From Zanthoxylum bungeanum (taxonomy: Eukaryota; Streptophyta; Magnoliopsida; Sapindales; Rutaceae): a stretch of 64,000 nt of DNA. Of this stretch, positions 46,024 to 59,310 are shown one piece after another; the stretch's first letter is position 1; every line of letters starts with the position of its first letter. A program made the position numbers and the translations under genes. The notes under the pieces were generated by a model, which was not told the origin of the DNA, ran no database searches, and saw nothing but the letters and a program-made list of their open reading frames with translations. The stretch lies in NCBI GenBank assembly GCA_019454045.1, contig SKCR01007815.1, positions 124,001 through 188,000 on the forward strand. The letters run 5' to 3'.

Positions 46024-47311
46024 TGTTGGACAATTATGACCCATAACATCACTATTTGTACAGAACATGGTGTTGTTGTATAAATTAACTATGTGACAAA
46101 AGAAATTTCTCTTTTATCATTTGTAATTGGATTATCTGGATATATAAATGATAAAAGTCCATATGATTAGTACCGGATTAATAAGATATGAGACAATATT
46201 AATCCACTAAGGTTTAATAATTAAATATCCCTAGTCGTAGTATTATCGAGACTAGACATCGATAATGCGGAATAGGCTAGTATTACACTTATGCATGTTA
46301 TGGAAGCGAAACGACATAGTTCTCATATATTTGGGTATTGGATACTCATGCAAGTGTAATAGGAGGTTCTGTTTACCGATGGTACGGAAACAGCTTCGCT
46401 CTGGATAGACCCCTCAGAATCCCATTGGTATTATGAATATGTGTCTATGGGAATCCGAATCAGGGTAGGTGTATTTGGTCTTAACTTGAGACTTGCATCG
46501 ATAATACTTGCGACAATCAATATACTTTGGTTTTGGTCGTCCGGGGCTTTAACAGGTTCTGTGTACGCCTCTTCTGGATATACTGAGAGTCGTAGTGTAT
46601 TGGATGTGATGTCAAGATGGAAGTATCACTTCAGTCATATGGAGATGATGATCAGGCAGGGATACAAAACTTGTACTCTAAGTGCTATAGCCATCGGGGA
46701 AGTATGACTAGGTCATGACTTTCCGATCATAAAGAGACTAGTTGATAGTGATCCGATATATGCTTCATACGAGGCAGACACAACTCCAGCCCCAGGCCTA
46801 GCATGTCACATCCGATACTGGATCGTAATCCGCAATACTATGTATACTACGCCTGACAAAGATCTTGTATTCCGTAGAAGAATATTTCTGGAGAATTGGG
46901 TAGACACGGTGCTTTACTAGAAGCCAACCATGTCTTGTAAATTGGTAGGAACGTGGTACCGGGTACGCACGTATTCGGATAGTCCGATGACCGTATTTAT
47001 TGCCAACATATCCAGGGATCTCTTGGGTCACACCCCAAAGATTCACCGATGATATTTGACTCGAACAATATTAATCTGGGATTAATTAAGAGAGATAAAA
47101 TTAATCTGGGATTAATTACGGCAAGAATTAATCTGAGATTAATTATCAGAGAAAGAATTAAGAATTAATCTGGGATTAATTATCAGAGAAAGAATTAGTC
47201 TGGGATTAATTGCGTCTAGAATTTATCTGGGATTAATTCGTCGAAATGAGAGAACCCGATTAATTTGGAATTAATCGGTAAAATAAATTTAATGGTGAAA
47301 TTGAATTTTAC
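46024..47311 (+). mobile_element. C-family LTR, 3' half missing
   Basis: It begins TGTTGGACAATTATGACCC, is collinear with the LTR at 52789 for about 1.29 kb, including seven AATTAATCTGGGATTAATTA-type repeats (about 47069-47290), and then stops at about 47311, where gypsy fragment K1 begins. About 0.9 kb of LTR is absent. Left flank is CACAT. Confidence 0.82.
47069..47290. repeat. Palindromic TTAATCTGGGATTAA repeats in C LTR
   Basis: Seven spaced units of a near-palindrome (TTAATC-TGG-GATTAA), about 27-35 bp apart. The LTR at 52789 has seven (53805-54020), the minus copies four (9475-9590) and five (57485-57620). The number varies between otherwise collinear LTRs. Confidence 0.75.
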
Positions 47312-48235
47312 TAATATTGTATGGGTTGTACTAATACCTACATAAATACATATGTAAACTAATAAACTATCAAATATCACACAATAAAATAAAAATAAAG
47401 ACAAGAAAAATATAAATAAACAAATACAAGGATTGCCTCTCCGCTAGCGCTAAGTTTAACGTCTTTAACCAGATGTTACCACTCAAGTGGTCATGGTGGC
47501 TTCAATGTAGCGGACCGGGTAGTCTCATGTGCCTTCTTCTTTGGTATCCACCCAAATGGTCTCTTTTTATGGCGTTTTAGGAATGGTTGCAGTTTTGGCT
47601 GTGGAAGATCTTCTTTGTTTGGCTTAATTGCGGGTTTACCGTGTGTGTGACTTGAATGCATGGAGACATGTCTAACGTATGGTCGTCATCTATTCCAACT
47701 CCCTTCCCTAAAATGTCTATCATGTGACATTCTTCATCATGGTGAGGACTCAGCATGACCTTGAAAACACTGAAGGTGACTTCTTCATCTTGAACTCTCA
47801 TTGTCAGTTCACTTTTCTGTATATTAATGATCGCTCTGTCTATTGCCAATAAAGGTCTCCCAATGATGATTGGAATGTCATGATCCTCTTCCATTTCAAG
47901 AACAAGGAAGTCATCAGGAAAGTAAAACTTATCCACTTTAACCAACACGTCCTCTACTATTCCTCCCGAGTAGGTGATAGATCTATATGCTAACTGTAAT
48001 GTTACTGTGGTTGGCTTTACCTCACCTATGCCCAACTATTTTTAGATGGATAAGGGCATGCGATTGATACTTGTACCCAAATCGCATAGCGTCTTACCAA
48101 AATATCGATTCCCAATAGTGCACGGTATGGTAAAGCTGCCAGGATACGTACTTTGAGTATTTATTCTTAAATGAGTTGGACTCGCGCAAATCAAATCGTT
48201 GTTTGAACATTGGATGGTCATTAATTCAAAGATTA
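47312..48235 (-). pseudogene. Gypsy K1: protease region joined to 3' region
   Basis: On the minus strand, the retropepsin-like domain starts just inside 48235. It has the active-site motif [11 protein letters not shown] at about 48051-48083, a stop, then an open 152-codon frame 48035-47577 reading GIGEVKPTTVTLQLAYRSI and DIPIIIGRPLLAIDRAII, typical of Ty3/gypsy protease. There is no RT, RNase H or integrase after it. The sequence passes to a CTTAGCGCTAGCGGAGAGGC motif (about 47433-47452) and a post-ORF stretch. The last ~90 bp (about 47321-47413) repeat at 55186-55276 in K2. Confidence 0.8.
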
Positions 48236-49559
48236 ATTAATTGGATTAGATTGATTGAATAACATGTTTTGTGTGAATACTTGGATGTATGTATGAATAA
48301 TGTATTTCGGATGGATATTATAAGGGTGAGGGCAATTTTGGAAATTATTGTAATAAATTAAGAATTTATTAAATTGGACCTGCGTGTCCAGCCTATTATC
48401 TCATTATCTCATTGTATTTCTCTTCTCACCAATTCCCCTCAATGTAAATGAGGTTTCTTTAGAAGTATTATATAATTGGGTAGAAGTAAGAATAATGCTA
48501 GCGAGAGAGAATAAATGGAGAGATTTTTTCTAGGAACAATTTGTATCGTATATCCATCCGCATATCATTATTAATTTATTTTGTGCATTATTATGCTTTT
48601 AGAATGCATGTTTAAGGGTGTATGATGAGACCTAATTAAAGATAATAAATTGGTTGTCAAATCGTGACAAAAACCCACATTTTATATTAAGCGTTTTTCC
48701 TTCCATTGAGTGATTCTTTCTCAAGATCCAAGATTGGAATTGGTTTGTTGGCCAAAGTCAAGACCTTTGTCCATCGCGGATGTGTTTGAATCACGAAAGC
48801 TTTGTACCATATCGTACGTCTTGGGTAAGTTGTGATTTGTTGGCCAAAGTCAAGGTCACTTCTTGTTCATCGACCTCGATTACAAAGATTTCCCAGTGTC
48901 AATAGGTCACGCTTAACTGGTTTCATTAAGCTTGTTGGGCCAAAGCCAAGGCTTAGTTGATTCAGAGGAAAAAGGTTATGAAATATATTGGATATATTTA
49001 CATATATTGGATATATGTTTCGGACTTGGAGGTCCACCTACTGGATCTAGGAATTGGATGGGATCCAATTGATCTTAGAGATCTACCTAGTTAAATATTA
49101 TACAACTTGTTGGCCAAAGTCAAGGATGTGTATTATTTAACGGGATCCTAGCCCACTAGGAAACTAGGTTTCCCGAGTACTCCACAGAGGGTTAAAGGCT
49201 CGCCGAAAAATAGTGGGAGGCAAATAATAAATTTGAAATTTCGTTTAGATACTTGCCAATACGCGCTCATTTCATTTTTCATCATTAATTATTTATAAAT
49301 ATATTAGTCGGACTAATATTCAACTGTTGTTTTAATTGAACAGTTAGACTGTATTCAAACTACTTCATTTATAGTTGATTATATAATTGGATTATGGTAA
49401 TCAATACATTTGAATGTAACCGATCAATTGTAGTTGATTATATAGTTAGACTATAGTAATCATTATATTCGATTGTACCTGAAATCGTTGATTAGATAGT
49501 TGGACTATTGCAATCAAGATGGCTGAAAGATTAGCGTTTAGAACATAATCCTGGGTGAA
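48236..49559 (+). other. Leader-like region upstream of copia C
   Basis: No coding frame. TTGTTGGCCAAAGTCAAG or a close variant occurs four times (about 48747, 48838, 48938 and 49107), 90-170 bp apart. The stretch lies between K1 and the gag remnant of copia C and probably belongs to its 5' side. I could not find an LTR end or PBS. Confidence 0.45.
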
Positions 49560-52500
49560 AATGTATTTAAACGGCTCTAATTTTCAGATTGGGAATAGAA
49601 CTTCAGGATAGTCCTGGGAGCTGAGAAGTTATTCTATTTGATAGAGAAAACTCTCAAGCATGAGCCCGAAGTTGAGCAAATTGTAGAGCATGAGCTTAGG
49701 AAGACTCATTGTGATGATAACTTTAGTGCTCAATCCGTTATGCACAGTTGGAGCTTCTTAAAAGGACATATCTCAAGTTGTGTGCCTAAACTGTGGTAAA
49801 CGGGGTCACTAGAAGTGTGACTGCCGTATGGACAAGGTGTACATGAAGGAAGTGAAGGCGGGACAAGGCTCCGGCTTCAAGTATGTTTGTTATAAACATG
49901 TTCACTACTGCTTTTAAAATTGGAATTTTGATAGTAGATGTGTTACATAAATATATGTACTGATGTACAGGATCTGCTGATAAGTAAGATACTGGCTTCA
50001 GATGAGATCGACCTATGAGTTGGAAACATGACATGAGTCATTGTTTTGGCAATAGAAACCTAAGTTTTGGAACTGCCCTTTGGACATGTACTTAAATTAG
50101 GAGACTATTATAATGTATCTAGTTTGACTAGAAATATTATCTCTATATCTAGTTTAACCCGTTGCGGGTATACTTTTATATTCTGAAACGCTAGGTGTTT
50201 TGTTTATAAAGATGATATCGAGATATCTACATTAGATGTAAATAATGGTCTTAAATGAATCTCAAACATATAACATGACAAACAAATAGCTCAAATTGAG
50301 TGAATCAAATGAGACTTATTTGTGGCATTATTGTCTGGGACACATTAACAAGACTCGTATATCCACACTTTCGAATAGTGGATACTATGACGGATTTGAT
50401 TCTAATTCAAATGATGTCTACGAATCTAGTTTACTAGGCAAAGTGCCTAAAACGCCTTTTACTTGGTAAAAATGCAAGTGCCACCAATCTGTTAGCCCTC
50501 ATTCATAGTGACGTAAGTAGGCCCATGTCTAGCTAGGCTAGAGGTGGATATGAATACTTCGTAACCTTTACGGATGTGGCATCATGTTACGGTTATGTGT
50601 ATCTTATGAAACACAAGTCAGAAATTTTTGATAAATTCAAAGATTTTCGACACGAAGTATAAAAACAGACTGGCTAAGTATTAAAACATTACGGTCGGAC
50701 CGTGGTGGATAATACTTAAACATATGAGTTTCAAGATTATTTAAAAGAGTATAGTATTCTTTAACAGTGGACTCCTCTCGGAACACCTCGATTTGACCGT
50801 GTGTCCGAATAGAGAAACCGAACTTTGTAGGTATGGTAAGGTTAATGATGAGTCACTCCGATCTACCAATTTCCTTCTAAGGATACACATTAAACAGTGC
50901 AATACTTATTTTGAATAAGGTTCCATGAAAATCTGTTAGACATATTTCATATTAGATATGAACAGGAAAGAAACCGAGTTTCTCATTCCTGAAGATTTGG
51001 GAATGCTGGGCATACGCTAAATGTTTGGATGTACCAAACTAAAACCCAAATCTGATAAGTGCCTATTTGTGGGTTGTCATAGGGAAACCAAAGTATAATA
51101 CTTATACAACTCACAAGAGAACAATGTAATTGTTGCTCTCCATGCGGTTTTCCTAAGAGGAATTCATGTATGCAGTGGTAAGTGGGAGGAAAGTAAAACT
51201 CGATGAAAATCAGAGTAATACCGTTCCTGGCACCGACTCCTTTACGGAACACGAACAGTTCATCAGGGATGGAAATGTACCACAATCTTCGAATACACAA
51301 GAACCGCGTAAGTCAATGAGAGTCAGAAAATAACCTGGGTGGTATGGGTTTCTGATCTCACCACATATAGATATCAATCTTATTAAGGAAGACGAACCGG
51401 CTACGTATGAGGAAGTGATACAATGTATCGACTCCTTTTATGGCAAAGTGCCATGAAGTCCGAAATGGATTCCATGTATACCAACTAAGTTTAGACACTA
51501 GTTGATGTACCAGAAGGCATTGTGCCTATTGGTACTAAATGAGTCTTCAAGAAAAACATAAATGGATGGCAACATACAAATGTACACAGCTAGGCTTGTA
51601 CAGAAAGGGTATTGTCAACGACATAGTGTCGACTATGATGAAACTTTTTCACATGTTGCCATGATTAAATCCATTCGGATAATCCTTACTAATACTGCAT
51701 ATTTTGTTTATGAAATATGACAGCTGGACGCCAAATCCACTTTCCTTAACAGAAACCTTTTGGAGGATGTAAAGAACATCCTGACGGTTTTATCAGGCAA
51801 AAACATGCAAACAAGGTTTGCAAGTTTAACCGATCCATTCATGGATTGAAGCAAGCATTGCGTTCTTGGAACCAACGTTTTGATGTAATCATAATGGTAT
51901 ATGATTTAATTCAAAACGAAGATGATTTTTGTGTATATAAGAAGGTTAGTGGGAGCGTACTGACAATGATTGTCCTATATGATGATGGTGTATTGCTTCT
52001 TAGCAATAACATTCCCATGATATAATCAGTGAAAGCTTGGTTTTCATTAAAATTCTCCATTGAATACCTGGGAGAAGCAGGCTTTATTCTAGGAATAAAG
52101 ATCTACTGGGATAGATCTAGAAAGCTGCTGACAATCTCTCAGTGTTCGTACGTTTTGATATGTACGTGACCTGATGTCTTATATGCTTTGAGCATATGTA
52201 GACGCTATAAGGCCAATCTAGGTGATGTTCACTGGATTGATGTAAAGAACATCATTGAGTATCTTGGATGAACCAATGATGCTTTCTGAGAATATGGGGA
52301 AATGAGAACTTGAGGTGACTGGGTTCACCACTGTAAGTTTTCAAACCGATAAAAATGACTGTAAGTCGCAATAAGGGTACGTATATAGTTTGAATAACGG
52401 AACAATGAGCTGGAAATCTTTCAACCAAGATACTTCTGTCGAATAAACAACAAGAGCGGAACATTGCTGCAACTGAGGCAGCAAAAGAAGCGTTTTTGGA

Positions 52501-52788
52501 TCTATAAAATTCCTAATTAGATTAGGAGTAGTTCTGTTAGCAGCTGAGCTAGGCTACAACACGGGCTAAAGAACCACGGTCTCATCAATGATCTAAGTAT
52601 GTACTTCGACTAATTCATCTGATTAGCTCGATCATACATCGTGGTGATGTGATGATCGAATAAATCGCATCAGATGATAACCTTTCAAATCTGCTGATGA
52701 AAGCTGTTTCCCAGTTGAAGTTTGAGCGATCCGTACATAGTTCAGATGTTAGACACTCGAGTGATTGGCTATAGGCCAAGTGCGAGAT
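49560..52788 (+). pseudogene. Copia C gag-pol, heavily decayed
   Basis: Broken frames in the expected copia order: a gag zinc-knuckle remnant (CLNCGKRGH) near 49785-49815, the linker near 50130, the gag-pre-integrase HYCLGHINKTRIS near 50325, the integrase core GGYEYFVTFTDVASCYGYVYL near 50548-50610, the RT region SIRIILTNTA and QLDAKSTFLN near 51670-51750, and an altered active-site region with LYDDG in place of YVDD near 51978. RNase H fragments run to about 52700. PPT-like CAAGTGCGAGAT precedes the LTR at 52789. Many stops and frameshifts; no part is functional. Confidence 0.8.
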
Positions 52789-55052
52789 TGTTGGACAATT
52801 ATGACCCATAACATCACTATTTGTACATAACATGGTGTTGTTGTACAAATTAACTATGTGACAAAGGAAATTTCTCTTTTATCATTTGTAATTGGATTAC
52901 CTGGATATATAAATGATAAAATTCCATATGATTAGTACCAGATTAATAAGATATGAGACAATATTAATCCACTAAGGTTTAATAATTAAATATCTATAGT
53001 CGTAGTATTATCGAGACTTGACATCGATAATGCAGAATATGCTAGTATTACATTTGTGCGTGTTATGGAAGCGTAACGGCATATTTCTCATATATTTGGG
53101 TATTGGATACCCATGTAAGTGTAATAGGAGGTTCTATTTACCGATGGTACGGAAACAGCTTCACTCTGGATAGACCCCTCGGAATCCAATTGGTAGTATG
53201 ACTATGTGTCTATGGGAATCCGAATCAGGGTAGGTGTATTTGGTCTTAACCTGAGACTTACATCGCTAATACTTGCGACAATCAATATACTTTGGTTTTG
53301 GTCGTCCAGGGCTTTAACAGGTTCTGTGTACGCCTCTTCTGGGTATACTGAGAATTGTAGTGTATTGGATGTTATGTCATATGGAGATGATGATCACGCA
53401 GGGATACAGAACCGGTACTCTAAAAGCTATAGCCATCTGGGAAGTATGACTAGGTCATGACTTTCCGATCATAAAGAGACTAGTTGATAGTGATCCGATA
53501 TATGCTTCGTACGGGGCAGACACAATTCCAGCCCCAGGCCTAGCATGTGACATCTGATACTGGATCGTAATGCATAATACTATGTATACTACGCCTGACA
53601 AAGATCTTGTATTCCGTAGAAGAATATTTCTGGAGAATTGGGTAGGCACGGTGCTTTGTTAGAAGCCAACCATGTCTTGTAAATCGGTAGGAACGTGGTA
53701 CCGGGTACGCACGTATTCAAATAGTCCGATGACCGTAATTACTGCCAACATATCCAGGGATCTCTTGGGTCGCACCCCAAAGATTCACCGATGATATTTG
53801 ACTCGAAAAATATTAATTTGGGATTAATTAAGATAGAGAAAATTAATCTGAGATTAATTACGGCAAGAATTAATCTGGGATTAATTATTAGAGAAAGAAT
53901 TTAGAATTAATCTAGGATTTTTTATCAGAGAAAGAATTAATTTGGGATTAATTGCGTCAATAATTTATCTGGGATTAAATTCGTCGAAAGGAGAGAACAA
54001 GATTAATTTGGAATTAATCGGTAAAGTAAATTTAATGGTGAAATTGGATTTTACTATTTAATTTATTTAATTGGGCTAAAATAATATATTAGATAAATTA
54101 ATTGAAATTAGATTTCAATGCGGAATTAAAATTGGATTTTAATTCATGCGAACGAATTGATTTGAAATTAATTCGTAAGCGGCTTTCGTAATAATTTTGC
54201 TATGCATTATTATTTAATTAAATCGGATTTAATTAAGTCGCGACATAAAATTTGTTTAATCGGATTAAACGAACCCGAGCCCAAAAGTGTGTTGTGTAAG
54301 TAATTTGAATTTTGAATTCAATGAGGTGGCACCCACTTACATACATCATCTAGTCATTTGTTGATGGAAGTTGTTGGGACAATTTAAATTGGATTTACTA
54401 ACCCATCACACCAACCAACAAAATATATATAACTAATGAATTTTGGATTATTCATTAATTTATCTCTCTCTCTTCACTCTTTTCGCCGAGAGGCCATTAA
54501 TATTTATTTTTCATTTTGGCGAGAAGCAATTTTTTTTTTTGAGAAAATGCAATTGGCTTCTGCTTTTGAAAAATGAATTGGCCCTCTGACTTTTGAAGTA
54601 TAAGGCCGAAAGAAAGAAAAGCAAATTGCTCTCTGACTTCTCCATAATGGCCGAATGAAAGAAAAGAAAGGCAATTTGGCTTCTTTTCATTTTGCCTCTG
54701 AATGAATTTAAAAGAAAGGGCAATTGGCTTTCACTTTTCAAGAAAGGCCGAATGGCCTCTCATTTTTCTTTCTTTGGCCGAATGGCCTTGTTACCATTAG
54801 GGCTGATTGCTTCCCTCTCTCTTGGGCAAATTTGTTTCTCCTTAAGAGATAAAATTTGTTCCATTTTGTTCTTGCTAGCACATAAATGAGTCTAGTAAAT
54901 GTGATATGGATACTCACTCATGAGCTTGGAAGCTTCAACATCCATGAAATTTTTGAAATCCTAAATCCGATCAATATAAGTATTCCGAAACTTTCTTGAT
55001 TAATTCACACAATAATCACGCTTAGAGATCATGTGGCATGTCTAGGACACTA
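52789..55052 (+). mobile_element. C-family 3' LTR of copia C
   Basis: TGTTGGACAATTATGACC to TAGGACACTAACA, 2264 bp. It has seven TTAATCTGGGATTAA-type repeats (53805-54020), several GGCCGAATGG-containing segments (54600-54790) and an open 65-codon frame of no recognisable kind. Right flank GACAC does not match the left flank of any other C LTR here. Confidence 0.85.
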
Positions 55053-55275
55053 ACAGACACCCCCAGGCTTAAAACTTGCATTGTCCTCAATGTAAGATAA
55101 ACATAAAGAAATGAGAGTAAGGAACAACACTACCACGCATGGAGTTGATCAAGCTCATGCTGGTAAAAATTTGGTTGCGCGGGTTGTGTGGGTTGTACTA
55201 ATATCTGCATAAATACATATACAAACTAATAAACTATCAAATAACACACAATAAAATAAAAATAAAGGCAAGAAT
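55053..55275 (-). other. Gypsy K2 post-ORF region
   Basis: On the minus strand: the ~90-bp segment shared with K1, then CATTGAGGACAATGCAAG and AAGCCTGGGGGTGTC near 55090-55053, matching the post-ORF motif of D (GACATTGGGGACAATGTCTC). Non-coding. Confidence 0.65.
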
Positions 55276-56683
55276 GGATATTCTTAAAGATGTTAAGAAA
55301 CTTGGCAAATTGAGCATCCAATTTCTTCTTTTGAAAGCGCTGAGGGTATGGCAAAGGTGTCTTCGGGAGAGAATGTGGCTTATATGGAGGAGTTGCTGCA
55401 CTGTTCTCTTCTTCTATTATTATTCCTTCCTGAATTTCTGTCTTTTTGTCTTGACTGACTTGGTCCTTAAGGGCATCTCTAATCTCTAATCCACCCCTAA
55501 GGGTTATGGCTTGACACTGCTCTATAGGATTGACCTGAGTATTACTAGAAAAATGTCCATTTTCTGTTGATTAGTCATGGAAGAAGCAATTTGTCCAATC
55601 TACACTTCTAAAGCCTTCATTGTAGCTCTGATATTGCCCATGTGCGTTTCAATATTATTCAGCCTCGACTAATTCTTCTCAAACCTCTATGAATTTTTAG
55701 CAACAAACGTGCTCATGAGGTCTTTTAGGGATGGTGTCTACTATGATCTTTGATTGTTGAAGCCAGAATGAGGTTGCAAGACATTCTATGTGTTAGCATA
55801 TGACAAGATCAGATGATAATAGTTAGGCATATGATTGCCTCTATGGTTATTGAAGTTCTGATTGTTCATATATTGGACTTGCTCATATCCTCCGTCGGGT
55901 AAGATCATTCTATTAGCAGCAGCTTCAATAGATGGTTGGTCATGTTGATTGGTCAATGCTACTAGATGAGTCTTGATGGATGACACTTGAGCTTTAAGTG
56001 CAACAATAAGATCAACCTCATATATTTCGGCCACCTTAGGCACAGTAGTGCGTTCACTTGGCCATTGGAAATTTTTAATGGCCATCTCTTTCAGTAGAGC
56101 ATAGGCATCTTCAGCAGATTTCTTGAACAGGGTTCCTCCAGCAGTTGCATCGACCATGGTTCTATTAAGACCATTCAATCCATTGTAGAATAACTGAATC
56201 TGAACCCCGTTTTCGAAGTTATGTTGTGGCCATCTCCTGAGTAGATCTTTAAAATACACTTAGGTCTCGTACAGATTCTCAGTCTCCAACTGCTTAAATA
56301 TGTTTATTTATGTTCTCAGTTGGGCTGATTTAGCTGGTGGAAAGAACCTCACAAGAAATATTGTAGCCATATCCTGCCATGTCATGATGCTCCCCATCGA
56401 AATAGATTACAGCCAACCCCTCGCTTTATCCCTTAAAGAGAATGGGAACAAGCGTAGCCTGCTGGTTTCTTTGGTCACGTCATTCATCTTTATGGCATCT
56501 GCCATCTCCAAGAACATCCTTAAGTGAACGTTGGGATCCTCTACAGCTGAACCCCTAAACTGGTTCTTTTGCACCATGTTGATCAATACATGTTTTAGGT
56601 CAAAGTTATTGGCATCGATTGGTGGGTGCGCAATCTCAAAATAATTATCATAAACGACCGGCTTGAAGTGATCTCGAATTTTT
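55276..56683 (-). pseudogene. Gypsy K2 gag and start of pol, broken
   Basis: Minus-strand gag of a Ty3/gypsy element. The N-terminal part reads VYDNYFEIAHPPIDANNFDL and KARGWLQSI near 56650-56400. The open 157-codon frame 56259-55786 has FKDLLRRWPQHNFENGVQIQ, TMVDATAGGTLF and AYALLKEMAIKNFQWPSE, characteristic of the retrotransposon gag domain. Past stops, VQIGQIASSM and a lysine-rich KKKLDAQFAKFL-like segment mark the gag-pol passage near 55300. The sequence then drops into the 3' region at 55275, so protease, RT and integrase are deleted. Its 5' end is cut by the C LTR. Confidence 0.82.
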
Positions 56684-58665
56684 TGGGATCTCTAAGAACA
56701 TGCCAATGATCTATTTAAGCATAAAACATGTGAATACTCGTAGTAAGATAGCGGAAATATACTTACAATGATCGGATAAGTGGATGTAGAGAATATCAAA
56801 AAATTCCTCTTTGAGAAGTGCTCCAAGATCTTCTTTGATTGTATGTTGATGAAGATTTCCAAGCTTGGTGAATGAATTCCAAACTCAAGGGATTGTTTCC
56901 CTAACACCTTGGTTGACTCTTTAAGTGCTAACTATGGAAGAAATTTGCAACAAAAATCTTCCATTTGGAGTGAGCAACTCACGGCAATGAGAGGGAGAGA
57001 GGAGAGCTTTTTTGTTTTGTTTTTTGTTTGTTTTAAAACAATTACCACTTATGACCAAGTCAATACAAAAGTGTGTATATGGTTTGTTCAAAACCAAAAA
57101 GCAAGTGTGTTGAGAGCAAAATCCATTTAATGCTCTCAACCACCTCCATCACCAAAAAGGTGATTGGACTCACATCACAAAAAGTTGATTTAACTTCCAT
57201 CACAAAAGTGACTAGTGATGTAAGTGAAGTGGGCCCCACTTTAAATTCAATTTCAAGTCGGGTGACGCAACACACTTCGAGCTCGGGTTCGTTAATTCCT
57301 AATTAACGAATTTTCTGTTGCGACTTAATTAAATCAAATTTAATTAAATAATAATGCCTCACAAAATTATTACGAAAATCGCTTACGAATTAATTCTAAA
57401 TTAATTTGTTCGCCCAAATTAAAATCCAATTTTAATTCCGCTTTGAAATCTAATTTCATTTAATATATCGAATATATTATTTTATCGATTAATTCCAAAT
57501 TAATCGTTAATTCCAAATTAATCGTTCTCTCTCTTCTATTCGAATTTTATCCCAGATAAATTCTCGCCGTAATTAATCCCAAATTAATTTTCTCTCTCTT
57601 CTAATTAATCTCAGATTAATTATGTTCGAGTCATACGTCATCAGTGAATCTTCGAGAAGCGACCCATGAGATCCCTGGATATGTTGGCAGTAAATCCGGT
57701 CGTCGGACTATCCGAACACGTGCGTACCCGGTACCACATTTTTACCGATTTACAAGACATGTTTGGCATCTAGCAAAGCACCGTGCTTACCCAATTCTCC
57801 AGAAATATTCTTTTAAAGAATATATAATTTTTGTCAGGTGTAATATATATAGTATTGCGTATTGCGATCCAGTATCTAATGTCACATGCTAGGCCTGAGA
57901 CTGGAATAGTGTATGCCCCGTACAAAGCATATATCGGATCACTAGCAACTAGTCTCTTTAATCGGATAATCATGACCTTGTCATATTATCCCGATAGTTG
58001 CAACATAATAGAGTACCAGTCTGTATCCCTGCGTGATCATCATCTCCATATAAATGAAGTGATAATTTCATCTTGACATCACACCCAATACACTACGATT
58101 CTCAATAAACCCAGAAGAGGCGTACACAGAACCTGTTAAAGTCTCAAACGACCGAAACCAAAGTGTATTGATTGTAGCAAGTATTAGCAATGCAAGTCTC
58201 AGGTTAAGACTAAATACACCTACCCTGATTCGGATTCCCATAGACACATAGTCATACTACCAATGGGATTCTGAGGGGTCTATCCAGAGCGAAGCTGTTT
58301 CCGTACCATCGGCAAACACAACCTCCTATCACACTTGCATAAGTATCCAATACTTAAACATATGAGAACTATGTTGTTACGCTTCCATAACACGCACAAG
58401 TGCAATACTAGTCTATTTTGCATTATCGATGTCCAGTTTCGATAACACTACGACTAGGGATATTTAATGATTAAACCGTTGTGGATTGATACTGTCTCAT
58501 ATCTTATTAATCTGGAACTAATCATAAGGACTTTTATCATTTATATATACAAGTAATCTAATTAAAAAATGATAAAATAGCAATTTCCTTTGTCACATAG
58601 TTAATTTGTATAAAAACCACAATGTCTTTTACAAATAGTGATGCTATGGGTCACAATTGTCCAAC
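56684..58665 (-). mobile_element. C-family LTR (minus strand) in gypsy K
   Basis: On the minus strand it begins TGTTGGACAATTGTGACCC at 58665 and aligns with the 8588-10636 copy to about 56690 (shared CTTACAATGATCGG, AACATGTGAATAC). It has five palindromic repeats near 57485-57620. The exact end is uncertain by several bases, and no target duplication is visible. It separates the gag of K2 from the K leader. Confidence 0.8.
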
Positions 58666-58969
58666 AGGATTGCCACATGGCGTGGGTTGTTCTCTATATT
58701 TTCAACTGTCATTGCTCTTTTTCAATTTTCCTTTCTTTCCTTAGTCTCCTCGTTGTTCTTTCTATTTCAGGATCAAACAGAAGCGACTCAAGGCTTATGG
58801 ATCTTCGTATTCATTGAAGCACAGAAAGACAAGAAAAATTACTAAAATAAAAATAAAAATAATAAATAATAAAAAAATAAAAATAAAAATCTAAATTAAA
58901 GCTAAGGTTGTTTGGTAATAGTATTAATGTGAATTAGATTAACAATCCCCGACAACGGAGCCAAAAACT
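58666..58969 (-). other. Gypsy K leader with tRNA-Asp-like PBS
   Basis: On the minus strand, TGGCTCCGTTGTCGGGGA (58963-58946) lies six bases inside the LTR end ...CGCAACA. It differs from the D PBS at two positions. The rest is a non-coding, A/T-rich leader including AAATAAAAAT runs (58845-58890). Confidence 0.75.
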
Positions 58970-59310
58970 TGTTGCGAGATTATCGTACTGCAAGTATACG
59001 GTGTCAAGTTTTAATATTCATTCATCGCATATTAAAGTTATCTAACATTTTGGCATAAAATTAATCATGATACATGAACCATGAATAATGAATTAGAAAC
59101 CTAAGAGAATATTATGCCACATAAATCTATCATCCTACAAATAAGTACCGCCGTAGGATAGGTCAAATATACACGGGAATAACTCTTATTTCTATATTAA
59201 CCAACCACTACTTGATTTGATCAATGAATTTTTATTAACATTTAATCATTCTTTTGTGAGTGTGACCTGTCGTTTCGGATTCCTTGGACTTGGCTAGTGA
59301 AGTGTCGCTG

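Noticed and set aside
46441..46707. 88-codon frame (also 53206-53460 and, minus, 9919-10218)
   Set aside because: The frame start is shared among C LTRs because the DNA is shared, but the C-termini differ by indels and no motif is visible. Treated as LTR sequence.
54511..54889. Frames of 65-76 codons on both strands in the C LTR
   Set aside because: They arise from short GGCCGAATGG/AAAGAAAGG repeats; both strands are open at once and no other C LTR keeps them.
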